Positions 25,668 through 36,956 of a DNA stretch of 64,000 bases are shown here, piece after piece (positions within the stretch are counted from its first letter, which is position 1; each line of letters begins with the position of its first letter). Origin of the DNA: Brachyhypopomus gauderio (Eukaryota > Chordata > Actinopteri > Gymnotiformes > Hypopomidae); contig NW_027506876.1 in assembly GCF_052324685.1 (NCBI RefSeq), positions 496,001-560,000 on the forward strand, read 5' to 3'. The position numbers and the translations under genes were made by a program. Below the pieces are notes generated by a model, which saw only the letters and a list, made by a program, of their open reading frames with translations, ran no database searches and was not told the DNA's origin.

Positions 25668-25740
25668 GTTTCTGTAGTGTAGTGGTCATCACGTTCGCCT
25701 AACACGCGAAAGGTCCCTGGTTCGATACCAGGCAGAAACA
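25668..25740 (+). tRNA. tRNA-Val(AAC), consensus copy
   Basis: Consensus sequence, 512-bp spacing. Confidence 0.95.
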
Positions 25741-26377
25741 TGCTTCTTGATAGAATTACAAACACACCACTGCTGTTTAGTGGTTTGTTGCCAGTGTAAA
25801 GTCTATCAGGGAGCTCTTCCCTTTAGATCCTCAAAGTGAGCTCTCAGTCTCATGTGATCGATACAGGAATGTTCTAAATCGCCATGTACCTTGATAGCAG
25901 TACTAATGCAATCGGTTCAATCAAAATGAAACTCAGTGGAAACGTACCTAGTGCTTTGTCATGTTGTCTCCCAACGTAGAAAACTCATGCTACTTGGTTG
26001 ATTTGTAGACGTTTGTGTTATAAAGGGATCGAATGATGTCAACATTTGGTTTTTGGATGTGAATGTTTTGTCTTAAAGCAGAGTAGACCTACTGCTTAGC
26101 CAGTGTTGATCGGTTCAATCAAAATGAAACTCAGTGGAAATGTACCTAGTGCTTTGTCATGTTGTCTCCCAACGTAGAAAACTCATGCTACTCGGTTGAT
26201 TTGTAGACGTTTGTGTTATAAAGGTATCGAATGAAGTCAACATTTGGTGTTTGGATGTGAATGTTTTGTCTTAAAGCAGAGTAGACCTACTGCTTAGCCA
26301 TTGTTGACATGATGACTTCCATGCTCTGATTGTATGAGGAAACGCCCACGAGAGATGTGCCCATTCAGACACGCAAG

Positions 26378-26450
26378 GTTTCTGTAGTGTAGTGGTCATC
26401 ACGTTCGCCTAACACGCGAAAGGTCCCTGGTTCGATACCAGGCAGAAACA
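26378..26450 (+). tRNA. tRNA-Val(AAC), consensus copy
   Basis: Consensus sequence, 710-bp spacing. Confidence 0.95.
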
Positions 26451-27087
26451 TGCTTCTTGATAGAATTACAAACACACCACTGCTGTTTAGTGGTTTGTTG
26501 CCAGTGTAAAGTCTATCAGGGAGCTCTTCCCTTTAGATCCTCAAAGTGAGCTCTCAGTCTCATGTGATCGATACAGGAATGTTTTAAATCGCCATGTACC
26601 TTGATAGCAGTACTAATGCAGCCGGTTCAATCAAAATGAAACTCAGTGGAAACTTACCTGGTGCTTTGTCATGTTGTCTCCCAACGTAGAAAACTCATGC
26701 TACTTGGTTGATTTGTAGACGTTTGTGTTATAAAGGGATCGAATGATGTCAACATTTGGTGTTTGGATGTGAATGTTTTGTCTTAAAGCAGAGTAGACCT
26801 ACTGCTTAGCAAGTGTTGATCGGTTCAATCAAAATGAAACTCAGTGGAAATGTACCTAGTGCTTTGTCATGTTGTCTCCCAACGTAGAAAACTCATGCTA
26901 CTCGGTTGATTTGTAGACGTTTGTGTTATAAAGGTATCGAATGAAGTCAACATTTGGTGTTTGGATGTGAATGTTTTGTCTTAAAGCAGAGTAGACCTAC
27001 CGCTTAGCCATTGTTGACATGATGACTTCCATGCTCTGATTGTATGAGGAAACGCCCACGAGAGATGTGCCCATTCAGACAAGCAAG

Positions 27088-27160
27088 GTTTCTGTAGTGT
27101 AGTGGTCATCACGTTCGCCTAACACGCGTAAGGTCCCTGGTTCGATACCAGGCAGAAACA
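27088..27160 (+). tRNA. tRNA-Val(AAC), A42T variant
   Basis: Same anticodon-stem mismatch as 12499. Confidence 0.9.
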
Positions 27161-27599
27161 TGCTTCTTGATAGAATTACAAACACACCACTGCTGTTTAG
27201 TGGTTTGTTGCCAGTGTAAAGGCTATCGGGGAGCTCTTCCCTTTAGATCCTCAAAGTGAGCTCTCAGTCTCATGTGATCGATACAGGAATGTTCTAAATC
27301 GCCATGTACCTTGATAGCAGTACTAATGCAATCAGTTCAATCAAAATGAAACTCAGTGGAAACTTACCTGGTGCTTTGTCATGTTGTCTCCCAACGTAGA
27401 AAACTCATGCTACTCGGTTGATTTGTAGACGTTTGTGTTATAAAGGGATCAAATGATGTCAACATTTGGGGTTTGGATGTGAATGTTTTGTCTTAAAGCA
27501 GAGTAGACCTACTGCTTAGCCATTGTTGACATGATGACTTCCATGCTCTGATTGTATGAGGAAACGCCCACGAGAGATGTGCCCATTCAGACACGCAAG

Positions 27600-27672
27600 G
27601 TTTCTGTAGTGTAGTGGTCATCACGTTCGCCTAACACGCGAAAGGTCCCTGGTTCGATACCAGGCAGAAACA
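27600..27672 (+). tRNA. tRNA-Val(AAC), consensus copy
   Basis: Consensus sequence. Last consensus copy in the window. Confidence 0.95.
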
Positions 27673-28309
27673 TGCTTCTTGATAGAATTACAAACACACC
27701 ACTGCTGTTTAGTGGTTTGTTGCCAGTGTAAAGGCTATCGGGGAGCTCTTCCCTTTAGATCCTCAAAGTGAGCTCTCAGTCTCATGTGATCGATACAGGA
27801 ATGTTCTAAATCGCCATGTACCTTGATAGCAGTACTAATGCAATCGGTTCAATCAAAATGAAACTCAGTGGAAACGTACCTAGTGCTTTGTCATGTTGTC
27901 TCCCAACGTAGAAAACTCATGCTACTTGGTTGATTTGTAGACGTTTGTGTTATAAAGGGATCGAATGATGTCAACATTTGGTGTTTGGATGTGAATGTTT
28001 TGTCTTAAAGCAGAGTAGACCTACTGCTTAGCCAGTGTTGATCGGTTCAATCAAAATGAAACTCAGTGGAAACGTACCTAGTGCTTTGTCATGTTGTCTC
28101 CCAACGTAGAAAACTCATGCTACTCGGTTGATTTGTAGACGTTTGTGTTATAAAGGTATCGAATGAAGTCAACATTTGGTGTTTGAATGTGAATGTTTTG
28201 TCTTAAAGCAGAGTAGACCTACCGCTTAGCCATTGTTGACATGATGACTTCCATGCTCTGATTGTATGAGGAAACGCCCACGAGAGATGTGCCCATTCAG
28301 ACACGCAAG

Positions 28310-28382
28310 GTTTCTGTAGTGTAGTGTTCATCATGTTCGCCTAACACGCGAAAGGTCCCTGGTTCGATACCAGGCAGAAACA
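28310..28382 (+). tRNA. tRNA-Val(AAC), double variant (D-loop GG lost, C25T)
   Basis: Fourth copy of the GTGTTCATCATG class. Confidence 0.9.
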
Positions 28383-29217
28383 TGCTTCTTGATAGAATTA
28401 CAAATACACCACTGCTGTTTAGTGGTTTGTTGCCATTGTAAAGGCTATCGGGGAGCTCTTCCCTTTAGATCCTCAAAGTGAGCTCTCAGTCTCATGTGAT
28501 CGATACAGGAATGTTCTAAATCGCCATGTACCTTGATAGCAGTACTAATGCAATCGGTTCAATCAAAATGAAACTCAGTGGAAACGTACCTAGTGCTTTG
28601 TCATGTTGTCTCCCAACGTAGAAAACTCATGCTACTCGGTTGATTTGTAGACGTTTGTGTTATAAAGGGATCGAATGATGTCAACATTTGGTGTTTGGAT
28701 GTGAATGTTTTGTCTTAAAGCAGAGTAGACCTACTGCTTAGCCAGTGTTGATCGGTTCAATCAAAATGAAACTCAGTGGAAACTTACCTGGTGTTTTGTC
28801 ATGTTGTCTCCCAACGTAGAAAACTCATGCTACTCGGTTGATTTGTAGACGTTTGTGTTATAAAGGGATCGAATGATGTCAACATTTGGTGTTTGGATGT
28901 GAATGTTTTGTCTTAAAGCAGAGTAGACCTACTGCTTAGCCAGTGTTGATCGGTTCAATCAAAATGAAACTCAGTGGAAACGTACCTAGTGCTTTGTCAT
29001 GTTGTCTCCCAACGTAGAAAACTCATGCTACTCGGTTGATTTGTAGACGTTTGTGTTATAAAGGTATCGAATGAAGTCAACATTTGGTGTTTGGATGTGA
29101 ATGTTTTGTCTTAAAGCAGAGTAGACCTACCGCTTAGCCATTTTTGACATGATGACTTCCATGCTCTGATTGTATGAGGAAACGCCCACGAGAGATGTGC
29201 CCATTCAGGCAAGCAAG

Positions 29218-29290
29218 GTTTCTGTAGTGTAGTGGTCATCACGTTCGCCTAACACGCAAAAGGTCCCTGGTTCGATACCAGGCAGAAACA
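29218..29290 (+). tRNA. tRNA-Val(AAC), G41A variant
   Basis: Anticodon stem GCGAA is GCAAA, giving a C29-A41 mismatch. Near the decaying edge of the array. Confidence 0.88.
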
Positions 29291-29729
29291 TGCTTCTTGA
29301 TAGAATTACAAACACACCACTGCTGTTTAGTGGTTTGTTGCCAGTGTAAAGGCTATCGGGGAGCTCTTCCCTTTAGATCCTCAAAGTGAGCTCTCAGTCT
29401 CATGTGATCGATACAGGAATGTTCTAAATCGCCATGTACCTTGATAGCAGTACTAATGCAATCGGTTCAATCAAAATGAAACTCAGTGGAAACGTACCTA
29501 GTGCTTTGTCATGTTGTCTCCCAACGTAGAAAACTCATGCTACTTGGTTGATTTGTAGACGTTTGTGTTATAAAGGGATCGAATGATGTCAACATTTGGT
29601 GTTTGGATGTGAATGTTTTGTCTTAAAGCAGAGTGGACCTACTGCTTAGCCAGTGTTGACATGATGACTTCCATGCTCTGATTGTATGAGGAAACGCCCA
29701 CGAGAGATGTGCCCATTCAGACAAGCAAG

Positions 29730-29802
29730 GTTTCTGTAGTGTAGTGGTCATCACGTTCCCCTAACACGCAAAAGGTCCCTGGTACGATACCAGGCAGAAA
29801 CA
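29730..29802 (+). pseudogene. tRNA-Val(AAC) pseudogene
   Basis: Three changes: G30C and G41A wreck the anticodon stem, and T54A damages the T-loop and B box (GGTACGATACC). The flanking unit is also diverged. Confidence 0.88.
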
Positions 29803-30241
29803 TGCTTCTTGATAGAATGACAAACACACCACTGCTGTTTAGTGGTTTGTTGCCAGTGTAAAGGCTATCAGGGAGCTCTTCCCTTTAGATCCTCAAAGTG
29901 TGCTGTCAGTCTCATGTGATCGATACAGGAATGTTCTAAATCACCATGTACCTTGATAACAGTACTAATGCAGCCTGTTCAATCAAAATGAAACTCAGTG
30001 GAAACTTACCTAGTGCTTTGTCATGTTGTCTCACAACGTAGAAAACTCATGCTACTCGGTTGATTTGTAGACGTTTGTGTTATAAAGGGATCGAATGATG
30101 TCAACATTTGGTGTTTGGAAGTGAATGTTTTGTCTTAAAGAAGAGTAGACCTACTGCTTAGCCAGTGTTGACATGATGACTTCCATGCTCTGATTGTATG
30201 AGGAAAAGCCCACGAGAGATGTGCCCATTCAGACAAGCAAG

Positions 30242-30288
30242 GTTTCTGTAGTGTAGTGGTCATCACGTTCGTCTCACACGCAAATGTT
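30242..30288 (+). pseudogene. Truncated tRNA-Val fused to a spacer module
   Basis: Starts normally, then reads GTCTCACACGCAAATG and joins directly to the end of a spacer module (GTTTTGTCTTAAAGC). The T-arm and 3' acceptor are missing, as expected from an internal deletion between repeats. Confidence 0.88.
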
Positions 30289-30399
30289 TTGTCTTAAAGC
30301 AGAGTAGACCTACTGCTTAGCCAATGATGGCACGCTGACTTTCATGCCCTGAAATTGAGGAAGAACCCGAGGTTCATCAAAATAAGTTCAGCTTTTGGG

Positions 30400-30472
30400 G
30401 TTTCTCTAGTGTAGTGGTCATCATGTTCGCCTAAAACGCGAAAGGTCCCTGGTTTGATACCAGGCAGAAACA
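30400..30472 (+). pseudogene. Diverged tRNA-Val copy with anticodon AAA
   Basis: Full length, but C36 is A, so the anticodon loop reads CTAAAAC (anticodon AAA, formally Phe). There are further changes in the acceptor/D region (TTTCTCTAG) and T-loop (GGTTTGAT). It lies in a strongly diverged terminal unit. Decay is the likeliest reading. Confidence 0.8.
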
Positions 30473-31699
30473 TGCTTCTTGATCAGATGCCAGACACAAA
30501 AGGGCCATTTTTTGCTAGGATGCCTATGGGAAGGCCATCGTGGAGCTCTTCCCTTTAGGTCATCACAGTGAGAAGTCTGCCTCATTATGTGATTGACACA
30601 GGAATGCGCTAAACCCCTATATAGGTTGATGGCAATTCTAATGAAGCTTGCTCAATCAAAATGAAACTTAGTGGAAACGTGCCTGGTGCCTTGTCATGTT
30701 GTCTCGCCACAAAGAAAAGTCATGCTACTTAGTTGCTTTGTAGAAGTTACCGTTACAAAGGGAACGAATGAAGACAACTTTTGGTGTTTGGACGTAAATA
30801 TTTTGTCTTGAAGAAGAGAAGACCTACACTGTAAAAAATCCAACTTTTGTTTAGTTCTCGAAACTAAAGTAAGAATGTAATTTGAACTAAAAAGAAAAAG
30901 TTGGTGAGGTTCACATATCATCTTAAGTAATTTCAACAAATTCAGCTCCAACGTATTCCTAACTTATTTTCATTTGTTGATGTAACTTACTATTTTATGT
31001 TTCTTGTCCACTGTACTAACTTGTTTAATGAACGCATGCGCACTTTAAGTTAGTAGCGTTTGCTACGGGGTTTCCTGGCTGTGCAGGAGCTTATGCACGT
31101 TTGCAAGTCCTTTAGCTAGTACCGCAACCGCACGAGGTATGGAGTACATTTTCAGTAGTAAGTCATGTTGCAGATAAATTTACTTTATTTTCACATTTCT
31201 CAAGATTGTATACTTAAAGGGTCAAAGTAATTCTTGAGGTTAAAATCAAATGTTTCAATATAATAAGCCAAATAACACTTATATATGACTATATGCCCAG
31301 CTGTCTTGTATAAACAAGTATAGAAAATGTTATTTTCAAATAAGTCACTTTCAACAAAGTTTTAATGTTTGTTAAAGGTCAATGCAGTTAAGGTGTAGCA
31401 GTGTTAACATAGTTCTAAATGTATGCAGACGTTCTTACATTAGCCTGGTACTGTATAAGTAAAGGACATTATTGTCAAACAATCATTTCGAGATGTTGTA
31501 AACGTCCTAATTCTGATGTAGTAACAAAGCAAATGGAAAAATAAACCGTAGACGGTCTAACGGGTCTTCACATTTGCGACTTTAGCTAGCAGGCTAGCTA
31601 GCAACCACCGGCAGTGGAAAAGAGGCCTCCCGCCCCGCGCTGCTTAAGTTACTACATATAGGCCTAATGAATTCTGAGTGAATGTTCTTCACTTTAGGC

Positions 31700-32005
31700 C
31701 AGGGGTACTCAAATAGAAATGATGACGGGCCACATTTTATTTTTTCAATCACTGAAGGGGCCAGTTGGGGGGGGGGGGGGGGGGGGGATATCGTAAAGAG
31801 CGAATGTAAACTGTCGACCGGGGGATGGCGAACGCATTTGGGCGTCTGCTACCTGTTTGTTGCCTTAAAGGCAATTCCCGGCATCGTCTTGAGATCGCGG
31901 TGCGCGATTTCAAAATAAGAGCGGATAGCGCGATTGAAAAAAAAGATTCCAAAAAAAAAAAAACACTTTTTAAAACAGCCCGCGGGCCGCATTTGAGTAT
32001 GGGGG
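31700..32005. mobile_element. Short hAT-like MITE
   Basis: About 306 bp starting CAGGGGTACTCAAAT and ending ATTTGAGTATGGGGG. Flanks CTTTAGGC (31692-31699) and CTTCAGGC (32006-32013) form an 8-bp duplication with one mismatch. The right terminus has lost the canonical CCCCTG. It contains a run of 21 G (31767-31787). Confidence 0.75.
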
Positions 32006-32121
32006 CTTCAGGCTTTAGAGTCCTGCTGTGTGTTTCGATATGAATGTTTCCGTGACACTGTAATATGTAAATATTTAAGCAGTTCTCTCATTATTGATAT
32101 TTTTAATATTATATGTCTGTC

Positions 32122-33455
32122 CAGGGCCGGCCCTTCCATTAGGCGATATAGGCAAATGCTAGGGGCGCCGACTGTCCAGGGGGGCGCTCGCGTACATGCG
32201 TTTTTTTTTTTTTTTTTTTTTAACAAATTAACAATTAATAAATGTGAAAACAAGCAAAGTCCACATAATCATAATTTCATTGTTTAATAATATTAGTCAA
32301 ATTAATCATTCTTATAATAACAACACACAACACCTATCACCCGCGCGCCAACCCGCCCTCCCCCGCGCACTCTGCGCACCTCGTTACTGTTTCTCTGTAC
32401 ACCACAGAGTGAGTGACATCTTCCTGTAAAGACGTCAAAAAGGCAGAAGTCCTCTGGTGCCCAGGGTAGAAAAATGAGAAACGTGGAGGAGGAAAGGCGG
32501 CAAAAAACAGATAATATAATGGTAATATGTGGTGAATTAACACTATACCATTGGCGAAGCATCAGGGACTTCAACACCTTCTCTGAAGGTTAATTGATCT
32601 TAAAAAGGATGCTTTATCTATTATATGTAATATATGTTAATAACGCTTCACCAATAATTTGTATTTTTCCTATAAATCGGCTTTCAAATCCACTTTTCGT
32701 ACTTGTGCTTGAAAAAAACCTCAGCGGTGAAATAAAAAATCAACCAATCAGAATATTTCACACCGTTGTTTCTAGGTAAAAGAGAGAAAGGCCCTTTTAC
32801 TTGGAGAGCTTTTATTATAGATTGGCATTATAGATATATATTTTATTATAGATAGTTTTATCAACCAATCATATTATCGAATTAGAATCGTGGGGGCGTG
32901 CTCCAATGGTCTCTCATTTTTATTTGAAACAAATCCAAAATGTTGCCAATCTGTAGCTGTTGTTTTTCTTTGAAACCAGCTCTCTTGACTCACAACTAAC
33001 ACTCAATCGTCATTGTGGCTTTTTCCCCTCTGTATGATCTTAGTGAAAACCGCCACTGTCATCATACTGCCCAATCCTAGTAGGTGCTATGATTAGCTTA
33101 GTTTAAAATAAATATATACTACTCCTCTGTTCATTGCGGATGCACTTTTGAAATAATAATGTTGCAGTAGGCAAATTGCCCTAATTTGCACTGGTGGTAG
33201 TTGTTGTTTTTAATTTATTTTTTTAATTTATTATTAATATTTAAAAGTTGTTCTCTGCACTACGTTATGTAAAATAGTTTTAAAATATTTTTTGTGCAAC
33301 ACCTTTATATTTATTGCTTGTTATATGGTAATATTTAAGTAATTTGCTTTTTATTTGTTTCTTTAATAGTGACACAATCAACCCGATGATTGATGATACA
33401 GGGGGCACCAACCAAAATCTCGCCTAGGGCACCACATTGGTCAGGGCTGGCTCTG
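32122..33455. mobile_element. Non-autonomous hAT inserted in an L2 LINE 3' end
   Basis: 1,334 bp, ends CAGGGCCGGCCCT and GGGCTGGCTCTG, with a perfect 8-bp duplication TGTCTGTC (32114-32121 and 33456-33463). The uninterrupted version of the target (TATGTCTGTCTATGG) is present in the second LINE copy at 37,887-37,901, an empty-site proof. It holds a T21 run near 32,202. No transposase ORF seen. Confidence 0.9.
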
Positions 33456-33463
33456 TGTCTGTC

Positions 33464-33660
33464 TATGGTTATTTGTGCTTCTTGGTAAACGTCTAACTTG
33501 CAAAACACTAGGTAATGATATTGACTTCTGTAGTTTAGTAGTTGTCTGACTCAATGGTATCTTGAATTCTGTCCTATCTGTACTATGAATTCTGTGATCG
33601 GATGCAAAGCACTTTTGTAAGTCGCTCTGGATAAGAGTGTCTGCTAAATGCCGTAAATGT
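33464..33660 (+). mobile_element. L2-type LINE 3' end, copy 1
   Basis: Matches the 3' untranslated part of the LINE at 37,640-38,104, ending in the TCTGCTAAATGCCGTAAATG tail typical of fish L2-clade elements. Its left part is cut off by the hAT at 32,122. A few tens of bases of the LINE probably lie left of that hAT. No coding sequence remains. Confidence 0.82.
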
Positions 33661-34162
33661 TAATAGATGCTGCTTTTATGTACATTTTAATGTTGTAATG
33701 AAATGTGAAATTTTGTAATACTCTTTAAAAAGCCTAACCATCCAAAAAATTGCCAGAAAATTCTAAATTTTTGAAACTGGAGTGTTTATTTGACCATTTA
33801 TTAAATACATATAAAAAAAAAAAGTAAATAACCCATTGCATATATGAGTTTTGTTTTGTATCATATTTGATACATCCGGACCTTTCTTGCAAATTATTGC
33901 TCACAGAGTTATGAACAAAAACAAACATAACATCATTCTGTTTTACCCTTTACACTCTGAGTTTCCTTTAAAGTTTTACTCAGCTAATTTCAAACTTAGA
34001 AAATAACAATTAGTATCTCCAAAAGACCCTAAAAAACATTGGGATCGCCACAAAATTCTGAAATAACTTGTGGGTTTGAGCCAAGTTCAGCAAAGACAAA
34101 AACATAAATGGAACTGGTAGGCTGGAGGAGTAATCTTTCAGTTAGTTTGGTTCACAGCATCT

Positions 34163-35952
34163 TTATTTTGCATTGTGGTAAGCGAGAAAACAGTTTCTGT
34201 CCTTGTTCAAGCAAAGATGGACCATACATTTACAACAGTAGACATGGGAGAAGTGATTGCCTGTGCAGTGCTTGCATCTCTGTCGGGTTTCCCATGTTGG
34301 GAAATGGCCAATGCCATCCTTTCTCACATCAGGGGGCACACTTGAGGTTGGCCTTTTGCGAGGTGGTGGTGTTCCTCCTGCTTCTGGAGACGATAGTGGT
34401 CTGCCACACTTGAGTTTGCCCTTTCCTGCACTTGTGAGAGAAGTGCCAACAGCAGCCTGAAACTTTCGCAGGGCCATGGGTTTCTGCATGGGATTCAGTT
34501 TTTTCTGGTCTCTTCTGTAGAGGTTCCATGCATTGATTACTGCCACAGTGACAGTGTGCCACCAAATGTACATATACCATCTTCGAGATCTGAAACTGAA
34601 CTTGTAAAGTGCAGACAGCATATCAAGAAGGTCAACTCCTCCCATGAACGTGTTGTATTTTTCAACAATGGCTGATCTGGGAATCATTATGTGGGTTTTG
34701 GATTTTCGATCCCAGCGTTTCACAGTGGTTCAATGCCAACAAAAGAAGAAAGCAAGTTCACAGCTTTGTTGTCACACCATCTCACTATGATGTTGTTTTC
34801 CTGGTTTACTCTGTAATCTAGAGACCCTCTTCCCTTTGTCTTCAAGTCTTTCTCATCCATCATGTTGCAGTCTTTTACCCTGTTCATTCGGACTGTGCCT
34901 ATGTAGTAGATTCCTCTTTCTTTCAGGTGTTCGACAAGTGGAACTGATGTGAAATAGTTGTCTGCAAAAACCTTGTGATTTTTTCCTGTTGGAAGAGTTG
35001 AGATCATTTTCAGGACAACATCTCCAGTAGCACCAACATCAGATTTTGCTTGGTCTGGATTTTCTGCCCCTTGGCAAACATCAAAGTCATAGAGATAGCC
35101 ACTTTGTCCAGCACGTCCCCACATTTTGAACCCCCACTTGTGAGGTTTTGCTGGCATGTAGACACGTAGATGTGATTTACCCTTGAAAGGCACCATGATT
35201 TCATCAACAGCGTGACATTCTTCAGGAGGTACGCAAAGAAACTGTTTACGTAGTTTTTGTAACCATGGCCTGAGTTTCCACAGTTTATCTTTTTTTGCAT
35301 CATTAGACACACTGAAGTTGTCCTGAAAGTGAATCAATGTCAGCAATTTCAGAAATCTATCTCGAGGCATCACATCAGAAACTGCTGAGTGTTTTGTCCC
35401 CATCTCCCAATAGGCTCGTACACTGGGCATCTGTACTAACCCCATGTGCATGTACATCCCCAAAATTTGTTCAATTTCTTTGGCAGTTGTGTTCACTGAC
35501 TTTCCTTCCTTCTGCACACTGTACAAGTTTGTTTGTTCTGCAATTTCCTGTAGCATTTCGTCAGTTACAAAATTTTTGAAATACATATATGGTGTCCAGT
35601 CAAACCTGTCTTCTGAGTCTTCGTCAACACATTCATCAAATTCAGCAGCTGGAGGTTCAAAATGTTTCTTTTTCCACTGATACTCTTTCCTTTTCACTTT
35701 CCCCCCCCTCGCTGCCTGATTTCTTGTTGTGTCCTGTATTGGCGTCTGGTCCTCAACTTCTCCACTTGTCTGGTTAACACTTTCATCTTGCAAGTCTTCT
35801 TCATCACTACTATCTGAATTTCCCTCTGTACACATTGCAGTAGGAATCCATTCCTCATCATCATCATCATCTTCCCCTAACTGCTCCAGGTCACTTGAAT
35901 TGCCATCGAAAATCATCTTCAGGACATCTCCGACACTATGCCTTTTTGCCAT
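34163..35952 (-). pseudogene. piggyBac transposase, one frameshift
   Basis: Cut-and-paste transposase that moves piggyBac elements between TTAA sites in the nucleus. The first frame (410 codons, 35952 to 34720) starts MAKRHSVGDVLKMIF, has an acidic N-terminal segment (residues 26-70) and the DDE_Tnp_1_7 catalytic domain with D250 (AVDEIMVPF) and D331 (VFADNYFTS). The second frame (34723 to 34163) carries on with the remaining aspartates (GGVDLLD) and a C-terminal Cys/His-rich zinc ribbon (RCKHC ... CCKC ... C ... H). The frames meet around 34,720-34,735, where the protein should run from IEPL into KRWDRKS, so a small indel is the only clear break. All four catalytic acidic residues and the zinc ligands are present. 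It is a young, recently inactivated copy or carries a sequencing error. Confidence 0.92.
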
Positions 35953-36094
35953 CTAAAAAATACACAACAGATTATTGTGTATTTCTTCTATGAACTAGTC
36001 ACTTTTTATTGAAAAGCAAAGAGCAAAAGACAATTATTAGCAAGTGAGCCATGGCAACATCCAACTAGTCATAAATCACCATCATACAGCAGGT

Positions 36095-36097
<3 letters not shown>

Positions 36098-36167
<70 letters not shown>
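36098..36167 (+). repeat. (TA)n microsatellite
   Basis: About 70 bp of TA. The 3.2-kb element at 36168 sits inside this tract, and its other flank (39374-39392) is also TA. Confidence 0.95.
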
Positions 36168-36170
<3 letters not shown>

Positions 36171-36956
36171 TGATTCTTGATATCAGGGACAAAACAGGTT
36201 TTAACTTTCTAAAAATATTTCTGGATTATTTTTAAAATCTTTTCATACATTGTTGTTGAATGAGGCTTTGGCTATTTTACCATGTTTTGGAACAACCTCC
36301 CAAGCGTAACATTATTTTATAATTTACACGTTTGTGGAATCAGCACTAGATTTTTGTCAACACCATCAGACACATAGAGACGTAAAGAAATGCATTTTGA
36401 ATTAACCTATTCCAGATATTTTGACTCTTTGCAGTTTCTTTGTTCTCTGTTTTATGAACAAATTAATTATATCACTTTATATCACTTTTTAAAAGGTAGA
36501 TTATTCAGTGGGAATTATTACAGTTAAGGTCACATAGATTTGAAAAGTTTTTATTTAATCTCCATAAGAAACAGTGATATTTAGAAGCATGAAAATTACA
36601 CATTTATTTTGGAAATGCAACAATTTTATTAGGAAACCTTGGGGGATTAAGATATAGAACTTTCTTACAAGAAAAAAATACATTAAAAAACATCTGACGG
36701 AGTTGACAATATGTCGACGGTGGTGACACACAACTGACGGTGGTGACAAACATGGAACAGGAGATTACTTTATTAAAAATGACCACCAGAAAACAATTCA
36801 TATCATTCATCAATTCATACCATTCATCAATTCATACAATTCATCATTTTAAAACATCATTGGACAAAATACACAGATTTGGACACAGATTTTCACTGCT
36901 CAGCGCAGTCAATGGACTTTAAACAACAGGCAACAGACGATTCATGTGTTCCTCAT

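Larger units (their letters stand above)
1..30826 (+). repeat. Tandem tRNA-Val(AAC) gene array
   Basis: Head-to-tail array entered mid-unit at the left edge, so it continues outside the window. Each unit has a 73-nt tRNA-Val gene, a 3' flank containing a short ACCACT/AGTGGT stem, one to three copies of a 198-bp module, and a 5' leader. Start-to-start distances between neighbouring tRNAs are 512, 710 or 908 bp only, once the hAT (1,393 bp + 8) and piggyBac (979 bp + 4) insertions are removed. Units differ by a few percent at most until about 29,700, then decay quickly to the right, marking the array edge. All tRNAs lie on the + strand. Function follows from the tRNA family: valine tRNA reading GUU/GUC codons. 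Which copies are transcribed cannot be seen. Confidence 0.97.

Noticed and set aside
1-30315. Could the regular repeats be a CRISPR array or an LTR pair
   Set aside because: Units are 512-908 bp with a tRNA in each, in a eukaryotic context. There are no short direct repeats with unique spacers and no retroelement coding sequence.
32008-32577. Overlapping frames on both strands near 32.0-32.6 kb
   Set aside because: They lie within hAT ends and a T-run. No transposase motif is present.
34163-35952. Two separate genes at 34163-34723 and 34720-35952
   Set aside because: Together they make one piggyBac transposase in the expected domain order. The apparent second start is internal.
36044-36235. 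Frame of repeated Tyr-Ile
   Set aside because: Pure translation of the TA microsatellite.
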